Below are positions 8,896 to 18,163 of a stretch of DNA of 64,000 nucleotides, one piece after another. The notes below the pieces were generated by a model. That model made no database searches and was not told the DNA's origin. It was given only the letters and a program-made list of their open reading frames with translations. The stretch is from Halarcobacter mediterraneus (GTDB taxonomy: Bacteria; Campylobacterota; Campylobacteria; Campylobacterales; Arcobacteraceae). Made by a program: the position numbers and the translations under genes. Each line of letters starts with the position of its first letter. Position 1 is the stretch's first letter. Where the stretch lies: positions 62,001-126,000 of the forward strand of contig NZ_NXIE01000004.1 of NCBI RefSeq assembly GCF_004116625.1, in the 5' to 3' direction.

Positions 8896-9102
8896 ATGCC
8901 AATAATAAATGTAAAAATGACCCATGAAGATGGTGGAGCAACAAAAGAACAAAAAGAGCAATTAGCTCAAAAACTAACTCAAGCTTTTGTTGAAGTATTT
9001 AAAAGAGGTGAAAAAACTTGTGTTGTAACAGTAGATGAGATATCTACAGATAATTATGCAATAGGTGGAGAAACTATTACAAATATTAGAAAGAAGAGTT
9101 GA
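8896..9102 (+). CDS. 4-oxalocrotonate tautomerase family protein
   Basis: A 68-residue protein beginning Met-Pro-Ile-Ile, so removal of Met exposes the Pro-1 catalytic base of the tautomerase superfamily. A second conserved region is VVTVDEISTDNYAIGG. Such small proteins interconvert keto and enol acids. AAGAGGAG lies upstream. Cotranscribed with the MFS gene and closed by a strong terminator. Confidence 0.85.
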   Translation: MPIINVKMTHEDGGATKEQKEQLAQKLTQAFVEVFKRGEKTCVVTVDEISTDNYAIGGETITNIRKKS

Positions 9103-9132
9103 TATTATTTTAATATTAACTCTTCTTTTTTT
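9091..9132 (+). terminator. Intrinsic terminator after the tautomerase gene
   Basis: A 10-bp stem (9091-9100 with 9118-9127), continued by an inner 6-bp A/T stem and a short loop, is followed by a T run to about 9132. The stem covers the tautomerase stop and the end of the convergent YgjV-like gene. Confidence 0.85.
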
Positions 9133-9619
9133 CCATTTTATATTTACCAAAAAAGTATATCAAAGCAATAAATCCCAATAAATCAAATAAAAAAGCAAAC
9201 CAAGCGTTAATTAAAAAAGCATAAGCACCCCAAGAAACTGTAGATATTAGTAGTAATGATTTCATTTTAAAAGAGTCTTTAGAAATTGTTGCTAAAGGAG
9301 TTGTTATTGAAGCTAGAACTAATAGTAAACCTTCATATTCCTTTAATCCCAAAAGTAAAAATATCGAGAAAAAAGGTATTGAGTACAGAATTGCTCTTTC
9401 AAGTTTTTTAAACTCCAATGCTCCAATATAAAACATTAATGCAATAATTGCAGACTGATAAACACCATGTAAGCCACCATTTAAATATAAATCAGGGATA
9501 ATAAAAACAACTGAAGTACCTATTAAAAGTTTAGTTTTTATTAAATTCTTTATTGCCATTCCTAAAGCATTTAAAAAAATTGCCAAAACTCCTAAAAAGG
9601 CTACAAAAGATGATAACAC
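9116..9619 (-). CDS. YgjV-like inner membrane protein
   Basis: A 167-residue, very hydrophobic protein with about six to seven short transmembrane segments and a basic C-terminal tail, resembling the bacterial inner membrane protein YgjV family (function unknown). It begins with GTG at 9619 behind a weak ribosome site and follows the M20 deacetylase gene by 12 bases. It is therefore probably the last gene of the ectoine operon. Confidence 0.6.
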   Translation of the reverse strand: MLSSFVAFLGVLAIFLNALGMAIKNLIKTKLLIGTSVVFIIPDLYLNGGLHGVYQSAIIALMFYIGALEFKKLERAILYSIPFFSIFLLLGLKEYEGLLLVLASITTPLATISKDSFKMKSLLLISTVSWGAYAFLINAWFAFLFDLLGFIALIYFFGKYKMEKKKS

Positions 9620-9631
9620 TTCTAGTCTCTT

Positions 9632-10786
9632 TTAAAAATCAAAATTTGCTAATTTCATTAATGTAATACTTACAGGTTTTATTAATTTATCATTAAAATC
9701 ATAATATACATTGTGACAAGCTTTTTGATGTTTTTCTTCTCCATCATCACTTCCTATTAAAGCAAAAGCCCCTGGAATATCATTTAAATAGTAACTAAAA
9801 TCTTCACTTGCCATAATTGGAGTAGCAATATCACTTTGCCACTGTTCTCCTAAAGTTTCTTTTAATACTTTTCTTACTTTTAAAGAAGCTTCTTTATGAT
9901 TTATTGTTGCATTATATCTATCTCTTAATTCTACATCAATATCTACATTATAAGTTGTTGCAATATTCTGTGATATTATTTTTATTTGTTTAAATACTTT
10001 TTCTTTTAGCTTTAAATTTGGAACACGAATACTTCCTTCAACCTTTGCTATATCTGGAATAACAGTTACTCCACTAGGAGCATCAATAGAAGTAACAGAA
10101 ACTACAACTGCATCTTGAGGAGCAACTTGTCTACTTACAATTTGTTGTAAAGCCATAGTTAAAGCAGAGGCAGCTAAAACAGGATCTCGACATAATTCTG
10201 GTTGGGAAGAGTGTCCTCCTTGTCCTTTTAAGGTAATATGAAAAGTTCCATTCCCTGCCATTACCGTACCTTCAGGGCAGATAGCTTGACCAAATTTTAT
10301 TGCAGGCCAATTGTGCCATCCAAATATCATATCAACATTTTTTAAAGCACCTTCTTCAAGCATCTTTTTTGCTCCATGCCCACCTTCTTCAGCAGGTTGA
10401 AAAATTAAAGAAACAGGGTTTTGAAGTTTTTTTTCATTTTGTTTTAACCAAATAGCAACAGCCATTAAAGTTGCTGTATGTCCATCATGCCCACAAGCAT
10501 GCATACATTTTGCTTTAGTTGATTTATATTCAACATTTGTTTTCTCTTCTAAAGGAAGAGCATCAATATCTCCTCTTAAGGCAATATGCAAACCTTTTTT
10601 ATCTTGGGCAAATAAAGCTACTGTCCCTGTATTTGCATATGTTTTATATGTAATATTATGATTATCAAGTATTTCTCTAATAGCTTTTGCAGTATTAGTT
10701 TCTTCCCATGTTAGCTCAGGGTTTTTATGTAACTCATGCCTAAAGTTTATAGCAAAGTTTACTACATCATCAAAATTTTTATACAT
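9632..10786 (-). CDS. doeB2: M20-family amidohydrolase, probable N-acetyl-diaminobutyrate deacetylase
   Basis: A 384-residue zinc amidohydrolase of the M20D (hippurate/IAA-amino-acid hydrolase) group. Visible motifs: FRHELHKNPEL, the metal site HACGHDGHTA, the catalytic FQPAEEGGHGA, GQGGHSSQP in the lid domain and the late metal ligand region MASEDFSY. The position inside an ectoine operon, and the lack of an AstE-type DoeB in the window, suggest it deacetylates N-acetyl-L-2,4-diaminobutyrate released by DoeA. M20 proteins in this role are called DoeB2. Strong AAGGAG before the ATG. It follows the TRAP permease gene by 22 bases. Family is certain; substrate is inferred from context. Confidence 0.75.
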   Translation of the reverse strand: MYKNFDDVVNFAINFRHELHKNPELTWEETNTAKAIREILDNHNITYKTYANTGTVALFAQDKKGLHIALRGDIDALPLEEKTNVEYKSTKAKCMHACGHDGHTATLMAVAIWLKQNEKKLQNPVSLIFQPAEEGGHGAKKMLEEGALKNVDMIFGWHNWPAIKFGQAICPEGTVMAGNGTFHITLKGQGGHSSQPELCRDPVLAASALTMALQQIVSRQVAPQDAVVVSVTSIDAPSGVTVIPDIAKVEGSIRVPNLKLKEKVFKQIKIISQNIATTYNVDIDVELRDRYNATINHKEASLKVRKVLKETLGEQWQSDIATPIMASEDFSYYLNDIPGAFALIGSDDGEEKHQKACHNVYYDFNDKLIKPVSITLMKLANFDF

Positions 10787-10808
10787 AGGAACTCCTTAAA
10801 TTTTTTTG

Positions 10809-12566
10809 TCATTGGTTTTGTGTTAAACCAAATAGACTTTGAACACTTTCTAAGAAAGTAACATCTCTAAAAGCAATATCTCTTAGAAATAGTGCAATTT
10901 CTGGAATAAAAATAAGTGCAACAGATACACTTAGAAGAATTATAATAAAAGGTGGTGTTCCTTTTATTACTTCTAAATAGGGTCTTTTAAATACTGCTAT
11001 TGCAGTAAAAATATCACATCCAAATGGAGGTGTAGCTGAACCAATGGCAACTTGTAAAGTAATAATGGTTCCAACTAAAACAGGGTCTAATCCTACAGCA
11101 TCAACAACTGGTGCAAAAATTGGAACTAGAACCAAAATAACAACAATTGGATCAACAAACATACAGCCTATGAAAAAGGCGATTGAAATAATAAATAAAA
11201 CTTCATATGAACCCATTGATCTTATGCCAATAGCATTTAGAACTTCTTGGGGAACTTGTGCAAAAGATAATACCCAAGCAAAACTTGCTCCAGCTGCAAC
11301 TAATATAAATACAACACCTGTAACTAGTCCAGTTGATTTAGCAGTGGCATAAAGGTCTTTAAAGTTCATAGTTTTAAAAATAATACCTTCTAAAAATATT
11401 GCATAAGCAACACTTACAGCAGCTGCTTCTGTAGGACTAAAAATACCTCCAAAAATACCACCTACAATTATTGCAGGGAAACCTAAGGGCCATAAAGCTT
11501 TATAAAGTGCAACACTCCTTTGCTTCCAAGATGATTTTGGTTCAGTTGGTATATTATTTTTATAAGCATAAATTATACTATAAATTGAAAATAAAAATAA
11601 AATCAGCAGTCCTGGACCAATTCCTGCTACAAAAAGTTCAGGTATTGATGTTTTTGCAACAATTCCATAAATAATCATTCCTATACTTGGTGGAATTAAA
11701 AAAGCAATATCACTTGAGTTTACAATTAAAGCTAAAATAAAAGAGTCTTTATATCCACCTTTTTTAAGCCTTGGTCTAAGTGGAGAACCAATGGCAACTA
11801 CTGTTGCTTGAGTGGAGCCTGAAACCGCTCCAAACATAGTACAGGCACCTGCTGTACTTACAGCTAATCCACCTTTAATATGACCTACAAAAGCCATTAC
11901 TAAATCTATTAGTTTTTCAGCAGATTTACCTCTTGTCATAATATCAGCAGAAAGAATAAACATTGGAACAGCAATTAATGCAGCTGGTCTAATTCCACCC
12001 ATCATTTGCTGAATAATAAATTCCATCTTTGAAAAGTCTGCATTAAATAATAAATATATTCCAAAGGTAGTTCCTGCAATTAAAGGTATCATCATAGGAA
12101 AACCTATTAATAGTAAAATCAACATTAAAATAAAAATAGAAATAGCAAGGTGTTCTTTTAAATATTCTGTTAGTTTAAAACTTGTGTCTTTTATTGTTTC
12201 ATTATTAGATATTTTTCCTATTTCTTCATTTTTTTCATTCCACATAAGGGTATTGATTTTAATCTGTCCATCACTTAGTTTAGAAATATCAATATTTTCA
12301 ATTTCCCAAAAACCTCTTTTATCAGATTCTGTTTCAAGTTTTATTTTCTTTGATTTTGAGTCTATAATTTCTATATTAACAAGTTGCCATTTATGTGAGT
12401 CAAAATTTTCAGACTCTGCTGAACCATAGATTGAAAGTTCAAGGTTTTTATTATCAATTGCAATTTCATCAAAATACATAGTTACTGAATCTTCAGCAAG
12501 ACTTGATAATGAAACACTTAGTATAAAAGAAAGTATGATAAAAATCTTTTTAAAAATTTTTTCCAT
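10809..12566 (-). CDS. uehC: TRAP transporter large permease (DctM/UehC) with N-terminal extracytoplasmic domain
   Basis: The C-terminal 430 or so residues are a standard DctM subunit with 12 or more helices and family segments such as GAVSGSTQATVVAIGS and FSPTEAAAVSVAYA. Ahead of them lies an unusual extension: a signal-peptide-like segment (about residues 4-23), about 100 polar beta-rich residues, then the first helix. ATG at 12566 is chosen because AAAGG precedes it; an ATG at 12590 would overlap the DctQ gene and lacks a ribosome site. Together with the small subunit and binding protein it should import ectoine-type solutes with Na+. Confidence 0.85.
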   Translation of the reverse strand: MEKIFKKIFIILSFILSVSLSSLAEDSVTMYFDEIAIDNKNLELSIYGSAESENFDSHKWQLVNIEIIDSKSKKIKLETESDKRGFWEIENIDISKLSDGQIKINTLMWNEKNEEIGKISNNETIKDTSFKLTEYLKEHLAISIFILMLILLLIGFPMMIPLIAGTTFGIYLLFNADFSKMEFIIQQMMGGIRPAALIAVPMFILSADIMTRGKSAEKLIDLVMAFVGHIKGGLAVSTAGACTMFGAVSGSTQATVVAIGSPLRPRLKKGGYKDSFILALIVNSSDIAFLIPPSIGMIIYGIVAKTSIPELFVAGIGPGLLILFLFSIYSIIYAYKNNIPTEPKSSWKQRSVALYKALWPLGFPAIIVGGIFGGIFSPTEAAAVSVAYAIFLEGIIFKTMNFKDLYATAKSTGLVTGVVFILVAAGASFAWVLSFAQVPQEVLNAIGIRSMGSYEVLFIISIAFFIGCMFVDPIVVILVLVPIFAPVVDAVGLDPVLVGTIITLQVAIGSATPPFGCDIFTAIAVFKRPYLEVIKGTPPFIIILLSVSVALIFIPEIALFLRDIAFRDVTFLESVQSLFGLTQNQ

Positions 12567-12570
12567 AAGT

Positions 12571-13146
12571 TTACCTTTCTTCTTCATCACTATTTTTTAC
12601 AGAAGTATAGCCATCTTTAATATTTGTAGAAAGATATACATCTTTTTCACTTAAGTTTTTTATTACAGTAAAGAAGTATTGTAAGCCTGTAACTGTAAAA
12701 CCAATAGGCACCCAAAGGTAAACATAAAAAACGGGAATTCCAATAGCAGGTAAAATTCTACCACTTTTATAGACTTCAATAATATATTCAAAAGAGTATT
12801 TTGCTAATAAAAACATGAACATTGAAGTAATAAATGAGATAAAAATAATAATGATTTTTCTAGTTTTTGTTGGCATTGCATCATATATTGCAGACATTCT
12901 AATATGTCGACCATTTCTTGCAGCATAACTTAAACCTGCAAAGGTAACAATTATAATAAAAATCATGTTTAGTTCATCTGTGATTGTTAAAGCATCATTA
13001 AAAATAAATCTTGAAATTACAGATGTAATAGTTGTAATAGCAATAGCTATAATACCTATAGCTAGCATTACTCCTTCAACTTTACTTAGTATATTATCTA
13101 TGGTATCTAAGCTTTTTAATAAGGGATTTTTCTTTGAATTATTCAT
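12571..13146 (-). CDS. uehB: TRAP transporter small permease (DctQ/UehB)
   Basis: About 191 residues with four hydrophobic segments. The ITDELNMIFIIIVTFAGL and RNGRHIRM stretch is typical of DctQ, the small membrane subunit that pairs with DctM. The start at 13146 is preferred; a start at 13167 would lie inside the stable hairpin located there. Positioned between the binding-protein gene and the large permease gene, in the normal TRAP order. Confidence 0.85.
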   Translation of the reverse strand: MNNSKKNPLLKSLDTIDNILSKVEGVMLAIGIIAIAITTITSVISRFIFNDALTITDELNMIFIIIVTFAGLSYAARNGRHIRMSAIYDAMPTKTRKIIIIFISFITSMFMFLLAKYSFEYIIEVYKSGRILPAIGIPVFYVYLWVPIGFTVTGLQYFFTVIKNLSEKDVYLSTNIKDGYTSVKNSDEEER

Positions 13147-13165
13147 ATACTCACTTTCTCTTACC

Positions 13166-13226
13166 ATAGTAGATTATAAGTATATTTATAATCTACTATA
13201 GTAGATCCACATTAGTGGATTACTAT
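13166..13226 (-). other. Double hairpin between uehA and uehB (mRNA stabiliser/attenuator)
   Basis: Two adjacent stem-loops occupy the gap between the binding-protein and small-permease genes. One is a perfect 14-bp stem (13166-13179 with 13186-13199) with a 6-base loop. The other has a 12-bp stem with one bulged base (13198-13210 with 13215-13226) around a 4-base loop. Neither is followed by a T run in the minus direction, so full termination is unlikely. Such hairpins after solute-binding protein genes usually protect the upstream mRNA and reduce expression of the permease genes. Confidence 0.7.
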
Positions 13227-13238
13227 AATTTTTTAATA

Positions 13239-14246
13239 CTATTTTGTATTTTTTTGGGCTGCTTTTAAATCTTTAATCATTTGATTTAAGATTTTCTTAT
13301 TCTCTTTGCTTTTTGAGGCAAAAGATTTTTGCACAGCTTTAGCTTTCTCTTTAAATACTTCTCTTTCTTCTTCACTTAAAGTAACAATTTTATAAGTAGG
13401 GTTAGTTCTAATGATTCTTCCTAATCCATAAGCATCAAGTTTTTGAGCTTCTTTTAAAATAACTTTATGTGCATATTGGGCTGCTTTTCTAATTAATTTT
13501 TTATCTCTATTTGATAAACTATCAAAAAACTTTTTATTTGCACTTGCTGAAGCATTAAAGTGTCCGTGTCCCATATATGTTAAAACTTTTGTTAAATTAT
13601 CTAATCCATAAGCTTCAATCCATACTGTAGGATTTTCTTGTCCATCCACCATACCCGTTTTTAAGGCTCCAATTAAGTCACCCCATGACATTGGTTGAGG
13701 TGAGGCTCCAAAGGCTTCATATGTTTCAACTAAAATTGGAGAACCCGGCATAACTCTCATTTTTTTACCTTTTAAGTCTGCTGGAGAGTGAAACTCTTCA
13801 AAAGTAGTAATTGCCATTTCTCCTTCAGGAAAAACAGATAGTAATTCTAATCCATGTTTATTAAAGATTGATGGAAGCATTTCATTAATAACTTTTGAGT
13901 TTTTAAAGAAATAGTCCAATTGCTTAGTATCTGTAGGCATTACATATGGTAAAGTAAATATATCCATTTCAGGAATTGTTCCACCCATATATCCAGTTGA
14001 TTGTCCTAAGAATTGAATTAATCCAGCTCTTGTTTGTTCCATCAAGTCTGTTTCTTCCCCAAGACTTCCAACTTTATATAGTTTTATTTTATTTCTAGAG
14101 TTTTCTTCAATAAATTTTTTAAAAGCAGTTGCATAAATACCTTGAGGATCACTTGTCCCTTCTCCAAACGCATATTTCCATGTTGCTGCACTTAAACTTG
14201 TAGCAGTAATAAGTCCTGCAAGTACTAAATTTCTAAATAATTTCAT
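13239..14246 (-). CDS. uehA: TRAP transporter solute-binding protein (DctP), probable ectoine binding
   Basis: A 335-residue periplasmic binding protein with a signal peptide (about residues 1-20, ending LSAAT). The core DctP motif KKMRVMPGSPILVETYEAFGAS runs over about 22 residues near position 165 and includes the conserved Arg. It is followed by PMSWGDLIGALKTGMVDGQE and NPTVW. Binding of ectoine or hydroxyectoine is inferred from its position directly after doeA, as in the UehABC and TeaABC systems. The first gene of the TRAP trio, followed by a double hairpin that may raise its relative level. Confidence 0.85.
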   Translation of the reverse strand: MKLFRNLVLAGLITATSLSAATWKYAFGEGTSDPQGIYATAFKKFIEENSRNKIKLYKVGSLGEETDLMEQTRAGLIQFLGQSTGYMGGTIPEMDIFTLPYVMPTDTKQLDYFFKNSKVINEMLPSIFNKHGLELLSVFPEGEMAITTFEEFHSPADLKGKKMRVMPGSPILVETYEAFGASPQPMSWGDLIGALKTGMVDGQENPTVWIEAYGLDNLTKVLTYMGHGHFNASASANKKFFDSLSNRDKKLIRKAAQYAHKVILKEAQKLDAYGLGRIIRTNPTYKIVTLSEEEREVFKEKAKAVQKSFASKSKENKKILNQMIKDLKAAQKNTK

Positions 14247-14312
14247 TTTCTTCCTTTTTTGTTGGTTTATTTTAAATAAGTTTTTTATTAATACTCTCCC
14301 TTCTTAGTAGTT

Positions 14313-15497
14313 TTATTTTATAAATAGTTCTCTAGGAAAGTTACAAAATGTTTCTGCACCATTTTCTGTAATATAGATACTTTCTGTTATCTCCATTCCC
14401 CAATTTTCTTGCCAAACTCCTGGCATAAAGTGAAAAGTCATACCTGGTTCTAAAACTGTATGGTCTGTACTTCTTAAACTACAAGTTCTTTCACCCCAAT
14501 CAGGAGGATAACTAACTCCTACTGGATAACCATATCTTGCATCATTTCTGTCTATCCCAAATTTATTCATAATATTATTTGCTGCATTTGCAATATCACA
14601 AGTTCTATTACCTGGTTTTGCTTCTTCTAATCCTGCTTGAATTGCTTCAATTAATGCTTTTTCTGCATCTAAAAATTTTTGTTCAGGTTTCCCCATAAAA
14701 ATAGTTCTTGACATAGGTGCATGATATCTTTTGTAACATCCTGATATTTCAAAGTAAGTTGCCTCTTTTCTTTTAAAAGGTCTTTCATCCCAAGTAATAT
14801 GAGATGCAGAGGCATCTGCTCCTGAAGGAAGTAAAGGTACAATTGAAGGATAATCTCCTCCAAATCCATCAACTCCCTCAATTGCAGTTTCATAAATTTG
14901 GGATACTACATGACTCTTTGGAATACCAACTCTTACTACATCTAGAACTCTTTGATGTATTTTTTGAGTGATTCTACCTGCTATTTTCATGTATTCAAGT
15001 TCTTTTTCAGATTTGATACCTCTTGCCCAATTTACAAGATTATTTGCATTTATAAAAATTGCATTTGGTAAAGTTGCTGTTAATCTAAAATGTGCTTCAG
15101 CAGAATAATAGTAGTTATCTCTTTCTGTAGCAATAACACATTTATTCCAACTTTTTTTATTGAAAATATTATCTCCAATCCAAGTCATAGGATGTTCGTC
15201 AAGGTTTTGTACATATTTTTCTGGATAACCATAAAGATTTTCTTGTTTCATAAAACATTTAATTAATGCTGCATTTCTATCCATAAGTCTTCCAAACCAA
15301 ATTGGTTCTTCTTCATCAAGAGAGATAATTACTCCTTGATGAACATAAAAAGACCAACCATCATATCCTGTCAACCAGTTCATATTTCCAGGGTCTGTTG
15401 CAATTAAAACATCAATTCTTCTTTGTTGCATCATTGCTTTTACTTTTCTAACCCTTTGGATATACTCTTTTTTAGTAAATGGTAATTTAGCTTTCAT
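14313..15497 (-). CDS. doeA: Ectoine hydrolase DoeA
   Basis: Opens the tetrahydropyrimidine ring of ectoine to N-acetyl-L-2,4-diaminobutyrate. The 394-residue protein has a creatinase N-terminal domain (about 1-160, with IATDPGNMNWLTGYDGWSFY) and an M24 pita-bread domain (about 170-394). Characteristic DoeA/EutD stretches are GGDYPSIVPLLPSGADASAS, RYGYPVGVSYPPDWGER and FHFMPGVWQENWGMEITES. Unlike true M24 peptidases, the metal-binding Asp/His set is incomplete, as in known ectoine hydrolases. AGGAAC precedes the ATG. It lies between doeC and uehA in the catabolic operon. Confidence 0.9.
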   Translation of the reverse strand: MKAKLPFTKKEYIQRVRKVKAMMQQRRIDVLIATDPGNMNWLTGYDGWSFYVHQGVIISLDEEEPIWFGRLMDRNAALIKCFMKQENLYGYPEKYVQNLDEHPMTWIGDNIFNKKSWNKCVIATERDNYYYSAEAHFRLTATLPNAIFINANNLVNWARGIKSEKELEYMKIAGRITQKIHQRVLDVVRVGIPKSHVVSQIYETAIEGVDGFGGDYPSIVPLLPSGADASASHITWDERPFKRKEATYFEISGCYKRYHAPMSRTIFMGKPEQKFLDAEKALIEAIQAGLEEAKPGNRTCDIANAANNIMNKFGIDRNDARYGYPVGVSYPPDWGERTCSLRSTDHTVLEPGMTFHFMPGVWQENWGMEITESIYITENGAETFCNFPRELFIK

Positions 15498-15510
15498 CTT
15501 TGTTCCTAAG

Positions 15511-16905
15511 CTATTTTGCAGGACCTACCCAAACTTGTTGGGTATTTACAAACATTTTTATTCCATGGGGACCCAATTCTTTTCCTAAGCCAGATTTCTT
15601 TACTCCTCCACTTGGAAGTCTAGGATCTGACTTTACAATTCCATTAACAGAAACTTGTCCTGTGATAATTTTGCTTGCTAAGTGTTTACCTTTTTCAGTA
15701 TTTCCTGTCCAAATAGAACCTCCTAGTCCATAATCAGTATCATTTGCAATTTTAATTGCATCTTCACTATCTTTAGCTTTTATAATTGCTGCAATTGGAC
15801 CAAAGGTTTCTTGACAAGATACAACCATTCCTGGTTCAACATCTGCTAAAACAGTTACTGGAAAAAAGAATCCTTTTCCTTCGTATTTTTCTCCTCCTAA
15901 AATTAATCTAGCTCCTGAAGCTAAAGATTTATCTACTTGGGCATGCATCTCTTCTACTAACTCTTTTCTTGCAATTGGTCCAATAATAGTAGATTCATCT
16001 TTGGGGTCTCCAAGTTTGAGTTTTGCAAATTTTTCTTTTAGAAGATTTATAAACTCTTCATATATAGGTTCTTCTACGATAATTCTTTTTGCTGCAATAC
16101 AAGATTGTCCTGCATTTATATATCTTGATAAGACAATAGTATCAGCAGCTTGATTTAAATCTTTGGTATCTGCTAAAACTATTGCAGGATCACTTCCTCC
16201 AAGTTCTAATACTACAGGTTTAATTTCACTTCCTGCAATTGCTCCAATTGCAGAGCCTGCTTTTGAAGAGCCTGTTAGAGATACTCCTGTTATAAAAGGG
16301 TGTCTAATTATTTCTTCTATTTGTGAATGATTTATTACTACATTTTGAACTAAGTTTTTTGGCATTCCTGCTTTTTGAAAGGCTTCGACAATTTTTACTG
16401 CACAAAGAGGAGTATGAGAATCATGTTTCATAATACAAGTATTCCCTGACATAAGAGCCGGAGCTAAATATCTAAATGCTAACCAAAAAGGTGCATTCCA
16501 AGGTAAAATACCTAGTGTAGCTCCAAGGGGTAGATATTGAACATAACTTTCACTTGCATCAGATTCAAGATATTCTGTTTTTAAGTATTCTTCTGCATAT
16601 TGGGCATAATGTTCTGCTGCCCAAGCAGCTTTATTTACTTCTCCTCTTGCTTCATTGATAGGTTTTCCCATTTCTTCTGTCATAGAAAGAGCATATTCAT
16701 CAAGATTATCTTTCATCTCTTTTGCTACAGCTTTTAGAAGTTGTGCTCTTTGTTCAAAGCCTGTATCCCTCCAAATATTTGTATAGACTTCTTGAGCTTT
16801 TTCTATTATCTCTTTAATATCTTTAGAAGAGTGCATAGGAACTTCATATACTGTTTCTTCAGTATATGGATTTATTGATTTAAAATGAGTTGAACTATAT
16901 CCCAT
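15511..16905 (-). CDS. doeC: Aspartate-semialdehyde dehydrogenase DoeC (aldehyde dehydrogenase family)
   Basis: A 464-residue NAD(P)-dependent aldehyde dehydrogenase of the succinate-semialdehyde group. Visible are GILPWNAPFWLAFRYLAPAL (Asn of the oxyanion hole), LTGSSKAGSAIG, VLELGGSDPAIV (general base Glu), the catalytic Cys in NAGQSCIAAKR and QETFGPIAAI. In ectoine breakdown it oxidises aspartate semialdehyde to aspartate. Strong AAGGAG before the ATG. It sits between the transaminase and the hydrolase (10 and 13 base gaps). The enzyme family is certain; the substrate rests on the operon. Confidence 0.85.
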   Translation of the reverse strand: MGYSSTHFKSINPYTEETVYEVPMHSSKDIKEIIEKAQEVYTNIWRDTGFEQRAQLLKAVAKEMKDNLDEYALSMTEEMGKPINEARGEVNKAAWAAEHYAQYAEEYLKTEYLESDASESYVQYLPLGATLGILPWNAPFWLAFRYLAPALMSGNTCIMKHDSHTPLCAVKIVEAFQKAGMPKNLVQNVVINHSQIEEIIRHPFITGVSLTGSSKAGSAIGAIAGSEIKPVVLELGGSDPAIVLADTKDLNQAADTIVLSRYINAGQSCIAAKRIIVEEPIYEEFINLLKEKFAKLKLGDPKDESTIIGPIARKELVEEMHAQVDKSLASGARLILGGEKYEGKGFFFPVTVLADVEPGMVVSCQETFGPIAAIIKAKDSEDAIKIANDTDYGLGGSIWTGNTEKGKHLASKIITGQVSVNGIVKSDPRLPSGGVKKSGLGKELGPHGIKMFVNTQQVWVGPAK

Positions 16906-16915
16906 GATAAACTCC

Positions 16916-18160
16916 TTAATCTAAAATAGCTTCAACAGAAGCTTTAAATCTATTAAGACCTTCTTTTAAAGTCTCTTCTTCAATTGTCAATGGTGGAATT
17001 AATTTAATTATTTCTCCTGTACTACAAGCTCCAGCAATTAGACCATTTTCAAAACATTTTGTAGTAATCTCTTTCACAATAGAAGCACTTTCAAATTCAA
17101 TAGCAAGCATCATACCTTTTTGTCTTATTTCTACTACTTTGTTATATTTTGAGTTTAAGTTATCAAGAGTTTCTCTTATAATTGAAGCTTTTGCTTTTGT
17201 TTCTTCATTAAATTTCTCATCTTTAAAAAATTCAATTCCAATTTTTCCTGCAACAAAAGATAAACCTTGTCCTCTAAAAGTTCCAGTATGTTGTCCCGGT
17301 GCCCAAGCACTGTCTATTTCTGCTTTGTTAATTAACATTCCAATTGGAGTACCAAGACCACCTAAACCTTTAGCTAAAACTATAATATCTGGATTAAGGT
17401 CTAAGTCATCAAAACTAAAATAACTTCCAGATCTTCCTGATGCTCCTTGAATATCATCTAATATTAGTAAGGCACCAACATCTTTAGCTAATTGTTGTAC
17501 CCCTTGTAACCACTCTTTTGTAGCTACTCTAACTCCTCCTTCTGCTTGTATAGGTTCCACAAGAAATGCTGCAGGTGGTAACATCCCTGAACCTAAATCA
17601 AACATTTTTTGTCTTAGGTTTTCTAAGGCATTCATATCATTAAAAGTATCTCTAATTACATTTGTTAATGGCACACCAGAACTACTTCTAAAAGCATTAT
17701 TTGCAGTACAAGCTAAAGAACCTAAAGTCATTCCATGAAAGCCTCTATTAAAAGCAACTATCTCTGTTCTTCCTGTAACTTTTCTTGCTAATTTCAAAGC
17801 TGCTTCAACTGCATTTGTACCTGTAGGTCCAGTAAATTGAAGTTTTCTATCTTCCCAGCCTCTTGGTTTTAAAATAACTTCAACAAAGGTATTTATAAAA
17901 TCTCTTTTTACATCTGTAAACATATCTAGTGATTGAATCACTCCATCTCTTTGAATAAATTCAACAATTGCTTCTTTCATCTTTGGGTTATTATGTCCAA
18001 AGTTTAAAACACCAGCCCCAGCGAAAAAATCAATATAATTTTTATCATTTTCATCTATCATTATGGCATTTGAAGATGATTTAAACACTGTTGGTACTGC
18101 TCTACAATAAGCTCTTATTTCTGATTCATGTTTTTCAAAAGTTTTTGTTTCATTTATCAT
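16916..18160 (-). CDS. doeD: Diaminobutyrate transaminase DoeD (EctB-like)
   Basis: A class III PLP aminotransferase of 414 residues that converts L-2,4-diaminobutyrate to aspartate semialdehyde with 2-oxoglutarate as acceptor. Motifs include FTGPTGTNAVEAALKLARK, GRTEIVAFNRGFHGMTLGSL, the PLP aspartate region ALLILDDIQGASGRSG and the Schiff-base lysine in PDIIVLAKGLGG. Overall resemblance is to EctB; the adjacent doeC and doeA and the absence of ectA and ectC indicate the catabolic version. It is the first large gene of the operon. Its AAGGAG (18167-18172) lies 6 bases before the ATG and is predicted to pair with an anti-SD in the leader RNA. Confidence 0.9.
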   Translation of the reverse strand: MINETKTFEKHESEIRAYCRAVPTVFKSSSNAIMIDENDKNYIDFFAGAGVLNFGHNNPKMKEAIVEFIQRDGVIQSLDMFTDVKRDFINTFVEVILKPRGWEDRKLQFTGPTGTNAVEAALKLARKVTGRTEIVAFNRGFHGMTLGSLACTANNAFRSSSGVPLTNVIRDTFNDMNALENLRQKMFDLGSGMLPPAAFLVEPIQAEGGVRVATKEWLQGVQQLAKDVGALLILDDIQGASGRSGSYFSFDDLDLNPDIIVLAKGLGGLGTPIGMLINKAEIDSAWAPGQHTGTFRGQGLSFVAGKIGIEFFKDEKFNEETKAKASIIRETLDNLNSKYNKVVEIRQKGMMLAIEFESASIVKEITTKCFENGLIAGACSTGEIIKLIPPLTIEEETLKEGLNRFKASVEAILD

Positions 18161-18163
18161 TTT

